Below are positions 11,301 to 19,817 of a DNA stretch of 25,351 bases, one piece after another (within the stretch, counting starts at the first letter, position 1; every line of letters begins with the position of its first letter). The stretch comes from Blastocladiella britannica. Its lineage: Eukaryota > Blastocladiomycota > Blastocladiomycetes > Blastocladiales > Blastocladiaceae. The stretch covers positions 1 to 25,351 of the forward strand of contig MU624762.1 in NCBI GenBank assembly GCA_025349905.2. The letters are read 5' to 3'. The notes beneath the pieces are model-generated. The model made no database searches, had not been told where the DNA came from, and was given only the letters and a program-made list of their open reading frames with translations. The position numbers and the translations under genes were made by a program.

Positions 11301-14300
11301 AGGCGACCGTGTTTGCGGGCGCGATCCGGTTCGGTGGTTCGCCGCAAGAGTCCACGGCGTTGCTGGCCAAGACCCATATCGACGCGCCCGTGTCGATGGT
11401 CAACAACGACAAGTTTATCAACTTTGCGCTCAAGCAGGTGGGCTTGACCCGTGACGACCTCAAGCTCGATGCGCTCATCAAGCGCGTGGCGCTCGACTCG
11501 GCAAACGTCGTGGTGGCGTCGACGGTGGTCGTGGACGGTAGCGTGACCGTCACCCTGCCCGTGGCACTGACCGTGGACATGCCCGTAGTGGCGCTGGTGG
11601 CGTACGCCAACGGGTCGCCGCTCTCGGGCGTCAATGTGCGCGACCTCAAGATTTCTTCGGCGGGAGGCAAGCTCAAGGTAGGGTTCCGTGCTCAGCTCGA
11701 TATGGCCGCGGCAGATGCCGCGCAGCAGACGGTCGCCGACCTCATCAACAAGTTCCTGGCCGGCGATACCCAGCTGTCGCTGTCGGCCGGCATTGGGTCG
11801 CTCTTGTTTGGCGCGACCGAGGCACCCAAGGACGTGGTGACGATCGCGCGCCAGGTGCGGTACGACTTGGACGTGTCGGGCGTGATTGGGTACTTCCGCA
11901 ACATGCTGCCAGCCAAGCTGGATTTGGTGGACCTGGCCGAACGGTTCGGCGTCCAAGTGTCGAAAGTGGCGGTGGGAGCGGCTCCCGGCGCCAAGATCAC
12001 CGCCAGCGCCCAGGTGGCCGTCAACCTGAACCTGCCCATCAACCTGTCGGTCGACTACACGGCCCTGACGGTCGGGCTCGGCGACGCGTCCGTGGTGACG
12101 GTGGAGCTCGGGCAGCTGGCGCTGCACGCGGGCCAAAAGGACTCGCTGTCAGTGACGGTCAAGGCGTCGTTCGACAACTCGGACGCGGCGCAGAACGCGG
12201 TGGCCGCGTTCGTCAAGCAGCCGTCCAACATTTACTTTACGGGCGTGCGGTTCGGCGCCTCGGTGGATAACAACATCCGGTTGCTGGCCAAGGCGCGGCT
12301 GGTGGCGCCCGCGTCGCTCGTGTCCAACGACAAGGTCTTTGATTACGTGCTCAAGCAAGTCGGGCTCACGCGCGCCGACCTCACGATCCCGGCCTTGATC
12401 AAGCGCCTCGACATTACATCGCTCGACGTGGCCCTGGCGAAAAAGACTACCGTGCACGCGGTCGCATCGCTCGCACTCCCGGTCGATATCAAGGTCAACA
12501 TGCCATACGCGGGCGCTTCGGCGTACCTTGACGGTGTCCTGCTGGCATCGGCCGGCGTGTTTGATTTGGCAGTCACGTCGCGCGACGGCCGCGTGTTTGT
12601 CGACACTCGCGTGGAAGTGGATATGTCCGAGACGGACGCGACCCAGACCAAGGTGGCCGATCTGGTCGACCAGTTGATTTCCGGCAAGAACATTACGTTG
12701 TCGGCCGGTGCCGACTCGGTGGCGTTTGGCGCGTCACCGACTGATGCGGTGCGCACGCTGACGAAGGTGCACTTGGACTTGGACGTGACGCCGGTCCTGG
12801 GCCAGATCAAGGACTTTGCGTCTGGTTACATCAAGACGGTCTTTGACTGGCTCAAGGTCGAAGCTTTGACCACGGGCGTCGTGGACCAGCACACGCTGGC
12901 GGTCTCGGTGGCCGCCGATATCTCCAAGCTGCCGCTGGTGGGCAAGATCTCGTTGTCGCTCAAATATGCATCCTTGGACGTGGCGCTCAACAACATGCAC
13001 GTGCTGTCGCCGCGGGTCACGTCACTCACGCTGGCCGGCGGGAAGGTCAAGGCCGCGGTGCTGGTGGACTTTGACTTGAGCGGACCATCGGCGGCCGAGT
13101 TTGGCGAGGTCTTGAACCAGATCGGCGACCTGGTGTTCTACAAGCCGATCCGTAAGCGCGCGTTCTCGGCGACCGTCAGCGGCATCAAGTTTGGCGCGTC
13201 GCCCAGTTCACCCGTGATGATCGCGGGCAAAGTCAAGGCCACGGTGGACGCGATTCCGTACCTCAACCAGGCCACGGACTGGTACACCAAGTCGTCGGTG
13301 GGGCTCGTCAAGGACATTCAGGCGACGCTCACCCCCGCTGGGATCGACGTGGACGTACTGATCAAGCTGGCGCTGCCGATCGAGTTGCCCGTGTCCCTGG
13401 AGTTTGGGTCGCTGTCGGCGCGCATCTACTACAGGGGTTTTGGCGACGCGATCATGGTCAACAACTGGGTCACCAACATCCAGTTCAGCCCGTCGGGCGA
13501 GCTGCGGTTCCACCTGCTGATTGACCCAGTCTGGGATACGGTCATGAACGGACTCAACGACGCGGTGCCGCTGCTAGTGTCGTGGAAGGACGTGGCGCAG
13601 AACGCGTTCCTGGGCGGGTTCCGCATGCACAACGCCGTCGACCCGCGCACCGCTACCCCGGCCCAGACGTTCTTGGGCATCGACTCGGCACGCATGTCGC
13701 CGCCGCCGCTCATCCTGTACTCGCCGCTGTCGCTGCGGCCGATCCTGGTCAACCCGTTCAAGGAGGGACTGGGCATCAACCTGGACGTTGGCTTTACCAA
13801 CCCTGGTATGTTATATTCCTACTTATATTATGCAAATGAACCTCATTCTAACAAAACAAATGATAGGCCCGATCCACATCAACATTGGCAAGGTGTACTT
13901 TGGCATTGTCGATGGCAACAAGGCGATCGGTGGGATCTCGCTCGACAATGCGGTACTGCGCAACCACGCCGAGTCGAACGGCGGCAAGAACGATTTCCTG
14001 GTGAAGGCCCGCCTCACGCTGCACCTGCTCGATATCCCGGGCCTGCTGATTGACCTGCTTGCGCACCGCGAAAAGTTCGGGTACAAATGCGACATTCGTT
14101 GGGACGACAAAGAGCTGGTGTGGATCAACCGGATCGTCGAACGCTTGCCCCCCGCACTGCTGACGCACATTGTCAGTATCTTGGTCGGGCTGATCCGCAA
14201 CTCGTCGATTCACTTGTTTGCGGCCGAGGGCCAGAAGTTGGCGGCGGCTAACCCGGCACTGGTGGCGGATGCGGCGGCGAACAATGGCACGGCGGTGGCG

Positions 14301-14462
14301 GTGGCGCCGACGGGCCTGTCGCGCCGCTGGTTGACCAAGCGCGCGGACGAGACTATCACCAAGATCGAGCTCAGCAAGTGGACCGCGGATCCGGTCATTT
14401 CGCCCGACTTTTCGCAGTTTGTGAAGGTCGACTGGTCGGCGCTGGCAGTCGCGACCGAGTAA
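5357..14462 (+). CDS. Giant single-pass membrane protein with tandem LEA2-like repeats (Tag1/DUF3712-like)
   Basis: Exons are 5357-5962, 6030-6590, 6657-6902, 6968-8616, 8683-13805 and 13867-14462; introns are 67, 66, 65, 66 and 61 nt, and the product is 2,926 aa. The ATG at 5357 has A at -3; an upstream TTG is not a eukaryotic start. Residues 1-95 are cytosolic, Ser/Thr/Pro-rich and disordered. One signal-anchor helix follows at about 101-123 after the basic GGRVSKRQ, predicting a lumenal or extracellular C-terminus. The ectodomain opens with N-glycosylation sites (NITT, NFTF). It then repeats modules of about 150-170 residues, each with a PLSxxxxYxxxxV strand and an FGAS-like turn followed by xxAxxxVxxDL. 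Ten FGAS-type turns fall near 7838, 9364, 9869, 10388, 10887, 11330, 11808, 12251, 12725 and 13191. The NP-PLS pattern is typical of LEA2/WHy beta-sandwiches. Fungal Tag1/DUF3712 vacuolar proteins share this layout but are far shorter (yeast Tag1 is about 600 aa). The exact role is not known. Confidence 0.75.
8617..8682 (+). other. In-frame, stop-free intron of the giant gene
   Basis: It runs from GTACGATTATC to GAAAACAG, 66 nt, T-rich with a branch-like GCTGAC. Translated through, it would give a hydrophobic stretch (YLFFFSLHIAVML) easily mistaken for a second transmembrane segment. Splicing gives LDRG-YFCTAEVANV and removes it. RNA evidence would settle whether a retained form exists. Confidence 0.75.
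10887..12728 (+). repeat. Two-module super-repeat (about 921-nt period) inside the giant gene
   Basis: The FGAS-type turns at 10887, 11808 and 12725 are 921 and 917 nt apart, and those at 11330 and 12251 are 921 nt apart. The protein around 11400-11510 (LLAKTHIDAPVSMVNN, then LKQVGLTRDDL and ALIKR) matches that around 12285-12420 (LLAKARLVAPASLVSN, LKQVGLTRADL, ALIKR). Third positions differ widely, so the duplication is old rather than an assembly repeat. The unit is two beta-sandwich modules, about 307 residues. Confidence 0.75.
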
Positions 14463-14472
14463 ATCACACTTG

Positions 14473-14478
14473 AATAAA
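14473..14478 (+). terminator. Candidate polyadenylation signal of the giant gene
   Basis: AATAAA lies 10 nt after the stop at 14460-14462 and 42 nt before the convergent channel stop codon, so the 3' ends must be tightly packed. Confidence 0.5.
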
Positions 14479-14519
14479 TTCTCATCATCATCGTGTCATT
14501 ATAAGATAATTAAATTGGT

Positions 14520-17500
14520 TCAAGTATTCCGAGGAGGAGGTGGTGACGTTGACCCTGGGGAAACGGTAGGGGGAGCAAATTCTTCGTCGTCCGAGAGGTG
14601 TTCCGGGATCCTACCAGCCGACACCGATTCGAGCAATGCGGGGGGAACGCGAGTTCCGCCGCTCTCGCTGGGCGTCTTGGACAACGACCGGCCCGTGGTG
14701 CTGCGCGACGTGATCGACGGCTGGCGAGTAAGTTGTCGCTCGGACGCGGTCGGCGAAAACGTCGATGACGAATGTTTCGGGAACGCCAGCGATGCCACAT
14801 TGATACTGGCGCGGCGCGACGGCGATGGTTCGGCCAGCAACGCTTTATCGCCATTCGTAGGAGCGCCATTCGTAGCAGCGGCGGCAGCAGTCGCGTCAGA
14901 GGCGGAGCTGAGCTGCGGCTGACTGCCCCCGTCATCCACGCGCGCTTGGCTGCGGTCGATTCCAAATATCTTGGAGCTAGCGAGCGAACCGAACCGTTGC
15001 AAGTTGACCAGCGGAGCCAGGCTGCTCGGTTTCGGCGACTGCTTGCGGTCCAGCGACCGCATCTGCGCTTCCTCGCGGACCTTGCGCGCCTTTTCGTCCT
15101 CGCGGGCCTTGTCGGCGGCGTACAGAGTTTCGATTTGGGCTGTTACATTTCATTTGTGTGAGCTTTTTCGGTTTGAGGGGTTGGATTAGGGCAAAAACGA
15201 ACCTTTGAAGGCGCCAACCAGGTTTTGGTGCATGGACAGGATCTCGTCAAACTCTTTCTTCTTGAGGACGCACTGTTTTATTTCGTTGCGAAAGGTCTGG
15301 GTGAGTCGCAGGAATAATGATAAGGACAATGTGTTTACATACCAGTTGCACTTCCATCTTGGTTCGGACAGTGGCGGTGCGAAGGGTGTTGGAAAACAGG
15401 GCAACTTCGCCAAAGAACGCGCCGGGACCGAGCGTGACCAGGATCTTGGACTCGTCGGCGGTCAGCACCTCGATCTCGCCTTGACGCAGGCTATGTCACT
15501 CCATTAATGTGAGGAATGAATAAATATGAAAGGAGATTGTGTGCAAATACATACAAGTACATTTCGGTCCCATGCTCCCCTGCTTTGCAGATCTGGATAT
15601 GGATCATTTCATTCAAGTTGAGTGGACTCCAAATTGAGAATACAAGGAAAGACGCACATAAAAGTTCGCAGTCACGTTAATGATACTGATCTTCTGACAC
15701 AGTGCGCGCTTGATTACTTCGTCGGCGTGGTTTTTGCTACATTCTCACACATTTCAGTTGAATCCAAGAACGCAAAAAACGGAGGAAGCGTACAAGATGG
15801 GAACACTCGAAATCAAATCGTAATACAGGTGATAGTTCACCTGTTCGCGGATCGACAGCGGCAAGTGCTTGAACAAGTCCTCGGTGTCGACTCCACGCTT
15901 GTGTGCCCAGTCAAACTCTTCTTGTTGCAGCACTTTGGTCTGAAGCGTTGGTGGGAACTTGTAGTCCTTCATGTACCGCACCAAGTACGATTTCTTGAAG
16001 TTGCGTTGTTTTGCTGGTTGCAGCGGATGTGTTGGTGAATGAAAATGCCCAAAAAAACAATCATAGAAAAGAGAGCAACGTACAAGCCTTGTCGTGGCCG
16101 GCCGAACTGTCGAGAGATCGGACAATGGAACTCATAATACCAAAGATGGAGCCTGCGCAAAACGTATAAATGAAGGTTACACCGTGTGAAGAAAAAAAAA
16201 TTGACGAACCGTAAATCACCGAAGCGCAAAGCATTTCAAAGTACGAGTAGGAGATCTCGTAAAAGTTTTCTGCTTCCCGCGGAAGGAAAAAGAGGGCCTT
16301 TTCTGCGGCATGGCTGCGGCAAAATGAGATGTCAATATAGACTGCTTCTACAAAGTTGAAGGAATGGACGTACATGTTGCGCAAAAATCGCTCACCAAAC
16401 GACCGGACATTCCCTTCTTCGTCCAGCAGCACGTACTTTTGGTTGATCCACCGGTGCCGAACTGGAAGATGCGTCTATTGGAATTTTCATATGTTAAATA
16501 AGGGAGATGGATAAAACGGACGAGGGACAACGCACACTCAAGATCCAGAAAAAAGTGCCGTCAATGTGGGAAAACAAGATAGTAAACACCAGCGTCTTCA
16601 CCAATCGGCAAATGGGATCGGACAGACGCGGGATCTGCAAATGCACTGCCCATTGCATTGATCGGAAGAGGCGCAAGAGGCGCATCATGCGAATCAGCGA
16701 GTAGGCTTCGAGTACCCAGGCCATATCACTTTTAACGTGCACGTGTGTGAGTGGAATATTGCAAAAGGGTATTGCGAAGCAATTTAACTCGTACACGGAA
16801 TTATACAGGTGTCGGATTCCAATGAGCTTGTGCCCGTCGAGGGGCGTTGTAGATTGCACCGATCCGTCATCGTACGCGTAAACAGGGTTGGCGCATTCCA
16901 TGGTCAAGCCAAGCTTCAGCACAATCGCCAAAAACAGCCAGTCAAATGGGATCAGGGCCATCAGCTCGAGTTTAGTCATCCAGCTGCCAAAGTACATTTG
17001 CTGCTTTTCGTACTTGTTGCTGACCAATTGCCCGAATCGGTTTTTTCGTGGGCGGCGAACATTGAATGGGATGGTCAGGACCAAAATGAGGTCGCAGAGC
17101 GCATAGGAGCTGGATAGTTTGGAGCCGATATGGTGCGTGTCAGTTTATTGTTTTTTTTTCTTTTCGCGCCTTGAACCCAAGAAAAGAATGCGCACGAAAC
17201 ATATTCCATGGTAACGTCGCAGCTGAATGCGATTTGCAATGGGATCGAAATCAAAAAGACTATGTTTGGACGAATGTTGATGTGAGATCCATGGCATTTG
17301 CTGACAAGACTAAACAACTAAAACGTGCATAAGTCAATGAAGCGCGTGACAAAATCGATCACCGTCCAAAACCGGTGCTTTGGATTAATCAGCATGCGGT
17401 CGTACGACTTGTTGAATGCGGCCGGAAGCAATCGCATGCGCAGGCTCGGCTCTGACCACGGCGCGTACGTGTCCTCGATCGGATCTACGATCTCACTTTC

Positions 17501-17899
17501 TTTTGGCGAAGACGATTCTGATGCGACGGACATGGTGGATATGATGGTTGGGCCAGTTGGCAGTTGATTGGCCAGCGATTTCCGGTTCGACGACTGCGAC
17601 CGGGATCGCGTGATCCCTTCCGCCATATGAATGGCCGGCATGAGTGGGCTGGCACCGGTGAGGCTGCGATTGCGTTGGGCAATGGGGCTATTGGTCAACG
17701 ACGACGACACTGTGCGCGCTGAGACCACCGATGGGCTTCGTCGGGGCATGGGTCGATTCCCAGGCTGTTATTTTTACATGGGATAATGAGACGACCTTTA
17801 TGATGACATAAAAATATGCAGAATAATCACCAATCCTTGCGGAGGTGGCGTCGGGGACGGTGGCGATGACGGTACTGGCGTCGGCGAATTGGTAGACAT
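14520..17899 (-). CDS. Cyclic-nucleotide-gated (CNG/HCN-type) channel with an atypical pore
   Basis: Fourteen exons on the minus strand give 837 aa: 17899-17831, 17764-17329, 17259-17196, 17109-16807, 16728-16536, 16474-16374, 16313-16210, 16152-16084, 16013-15794, 15736-15658, 15592-15555, 15490-15343, 15272-15203 and 15139-14520. The N-terminus is Ser/Pro-rich. S1 starts at RFWTVIDF (about 154), S2 at YALCDLILVL, S3 at LIPFDWLFLAIV. S4 is residues 300-316 with Arg304, 307, 310 and 313 at three-residue spacing. S5 ends in FSHIDG (compare HCN LCHWDG). S6 ends in IVRSLDSS, as HCN LIQSLDSS. A C-linker and a cyclic-nucleotide-binding domain follow; the phosphate-binding cassette FGEVALFSNTLRTATVR (585-601) keeps the Glu and Arg596. 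The tail has a charged helix (about 632-660), then Ser-rich sequence. The P-loop has no GYG. The family opens to cAMP or cGMP; Blastocladiella uses such a channel in zoospore phototaxis. Least certain are the donors of the third (17195) and fifth (16535 or 16537) introns. Confidence 0.8.
16314..16373 (-). other. In-frame intron in the channel pore region
   Basis: It runs from GTACGTCC to TTGCCGCAG on the minus strand, 60 nt, with a TATTGACAT branch-like site. It has no stop in the flanking frame, so retention would add 20 residues between S5 and S6 (including FNFVEAVYIDI). Neither the spliced nor the retained form contains a GYG filter. Confidence 0.65.
16729..16806 (-). other. In-frame intron in the channel S3-S4 linker
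   Basis: It runs from GTATAATTCC to GTTAAAAG on the minus strand, 78 nt, with a CCACTCAC branch-like site. It is a multiple of three without a stop. Splicing shortens the S3-S4 linker and places GIRHL directly before DMAWVLEAYSLIRMMR. Confidence 0.65.
17260..17328 (-). other. Probable GC-AG intron in the channel S1 helix
   Basis: The exon ends ...GACTTAT and the intron would start GCACGT, a one-base variant of the GTACGT donor used elsewhere here, and end AACATAG after a CTCAC branch-like site (69 nt). This is the only junction I found that keeps frame, removes the in-frame TAG at 17318-17320 and yields a continuous S1 (FIDL-FFLISIPLQIAF). GT donors nearby give the wrong phase, a 24-nt intron, or a polar block inside S1. 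Confidence 0.55.
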
Positions 17900-18143
17900 G
17901 GCCGGCTTGTCGGAGTAGCACAGTTTTATTGAAGAGAGGGAAACAATTGTCAGATTGCTGATGGGAAGTCGAATCTGCGGGATGATGGGAAAAATCTGTG
18001 TACTCGTCCCTCGGCGAAAACTTTGACGGCTTCTGGAAGCAAAAAAATCGTCAAAGATCCAGGAAGATCTTGCGCCGGATGAAAGAAAAAAAAAACGACA
18101 TAATTACAAATTAACACACACACATAAAAAAAAAAGGACACTC

Positions 18144-19660
18144 TCACTTTTTGCGACCCAGTGTGCTGTCGCCCTCCTCCTCGTCTGCGGCGGCGCGCGA
18201 TGCCTTGAGAGTGTCGCGCTGTTGCTTAAAGTGCTCTGATGCCTGGCGGCGCCACCGAGCGACCAAGAACATGACCAACAATACAACCACTTGCACGGAC
18301 TGTTATTTTTCATATATGTGAGTGATCCGATAATGGGGAGATCCAAAAAGCATATACGGTACCTCGACCACCAAAAAGATAATTGATAGCGACTTGGAGG
18401 TGCCCTCGCTGCTGGCACCGGTCTGGTTGCTGATCATGAGCCCCAAGAACGCGGCCCGCGTCCCTTGGACCACTGTGGCAATCACTGCCAGCGCCTAATT
18501 ATTGCGTAGCAATCAGTACTGTGGGTGCTAAATAAGTTGGGGGAAAGGAGTGAGACGCACCACACTAATGTACGGCATCCCAGACTTGTAGGCGGCAATA
18601 CCGCCCAGGGCATCCGTCAGCACGCCCAGCAGCATGAATGCGCCCATGTACCAGAAAGTGTTGGAGGCGTCTGCAAACGTGGCCTTGATGGTCACGTTGA
18701 AGATCGAGTAGGTCTGGTCGTCGACCTTGCCCGCGGCTACACATAGAAATTGAGTGAAAGGTCGTGAAATCGAAGAGAAAAAGGCGTACGCAGTACCACC
18801 ATCAAGACAATGGCCGCCGATCCGCACAAGAACCAGTGAATCGCGGCATAGGTGATGCACACGGTCAGCACGATGCGCGCGACCGCCTCACCTGCCACGT
18901 ACTGCACCACGGTGAGGCCGCGCGAGACAGCGCCAGGCGGCTTGGTAGCGGCCACTGGTTTGGCCGAGACTTCGATCTCCGCTTCGGTCGCGCCGTTTCC
19001 ACTGCGGGTCGATCCCAGTCCACGCTGCATCGACGGCGGTGGCCGAGCAATCACCGAGTCGTCTTCCCGCGGGTACACTTCGCCCACGCGCAGTCCCGGC
19101 GCACCAGTGCCCAAAGTCCCGCCCAGCGACGACGTGGTCGCGTTCGCAGGCGGAAAGTACGGGTCGGCCGCGTACGGGTCCCGAGTCGGACGCATCTGTG
19201 CCCGCGGCGGCGACATGGGTCGCGGAGACGTTCGACCACCGGTGCCAGGAGCCCATCGGGAGGGGCTTGGCCGCAGCGGCGGACTGTTTGGCGCCTCGCT
19301 TCCGCCAGACGTCGTGGACCGGTCGCCGCCGCTTGGCCGCGGGCCGCGGCTACCGTATCCGCGCGACATGGACGGAATACGGCCGCCGCCACGGTCGCTG
19401 GGAGGCCGCGCAGTAGGGGGCGTTGCCGATGATGAAAAGTATCCGGCGTCGGGGCTCGAGCGATACCCGCCATAGCCGTGCGGCTTGTACGAGGCGGCGG
19501 GTGAGGGCGGTGGCGAAGCGTCGCGGCGGCGCTGCCAGCCTGGGGCGCCACCGTTACCATTCCCGCCAATCGTGGTGGGCGAAGGCGGTCCGTTACGGCG
19601 TGGAGACGAGGACGACGAGGCGGGCGGGTCGGCCGGCGAGGAAGTGAATGGCCAGGGCAT
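18144..19660 (-). CDS. Four-TM membrane protein with long disordered Pro/Arg/Gly/Ser N-terminus, function unknown
   Basis: Exons on the minus strand are 19660-18790, 18736-18561, 18494-18363 and 18299-18144; introns are 53, 66 and 63 nt, and the product is 444 aa. Residues 1-250 are low complexity (Ser/Pro/Arg/Gly with SPR, RPSP and GYGGYRSS-type motifs), likely cytosolic and phosphorylated. Four hydrophobic segments follow: about 262-290 (IVLTVCITYAAIHW onward), 319-341 (FWYMGAFMLLGVLTDALGG), 346-372 and 383-408 (IIFLVVESVQVVVLLVMFLV). The loop between TM1 and TM2 carries an NVT sequon and is probably outside. The 36-residue C-tail is charged and helical, ending GRKK. All four segments come from the join of exons, which supports the model. 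I recognise no family; it lacks the CCG motif of tetraspanins. It lies downstream of nothing on its strand and diverges from the ankyrin-like gene. Confidence 0.65.
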
Positions 19661-19817
19661 CTATTTTGTTTTGGTTTTCTATGATAAATGTTTTTGCAGA
19701 GCACGAAGGGATCGGTTCTGTTGGGGGTGCCCGAGCTGTGGCGGAGAATCGCTGGTGCACGAGGGATCCGATTTGGGACTGTTTCAATTTGTTTCACAAT
19801 ATTTTTTGGGAAATGTG
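19661..19817. promoter_or_regulatory. 157-bp shared divergent promoter region (four-TM protein / ankyrin-like protein)
   Basis: Start codons at 19660 (minus) and 19818 (plus) flank an AT-richer interval with ATTTTGTTTTGG and CAATATTTTTTGGG tracts. The frame of the (+) gene stays open upstream through it, so the assignment depends on 19818 being the real start. Confidence 0.45.

Noticed and set aside
7838..13200. Regularly spaced repeats considered as a CRISPR-like or satellite array
   Set aside because: The repeats exist at protein level inside one open frame with diverged DNA; there are no identical direct repeats with spacers.
14470..15161. Plus-strand frames opposite the last channel exon
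   Set aside because: They are antisense to the Ser-rich C-terminal exon of the channel, whose phase joins correctly to the CNBD exons.
16461..16537. Alternative junction (donor 16537, acceptor 16461) for the fifth channel intron
   Set aside because: Also in frame, but the chosen 16535/16475 pair gives a typical 61-nt intron with a TTTAAC branch-like site at normal distance; the difference is only a few residues.
17297..17320. 24-nt GT-AG intron as alternative solution for channel S1
   Set aside because: It keeps frame but is far below the shortest intron here (44 nt) and would leave a polar CHGSHINIRP block inside the S1 helix.
19485..19817. N-terminal extension of the ankyrin-like protein
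   Set aside because: It overlaps the first exon of the divergent four-TM gene, is Gly/Arg/Glu-rich shadow, and lacks repeat character; ATG 19818 is preferred.
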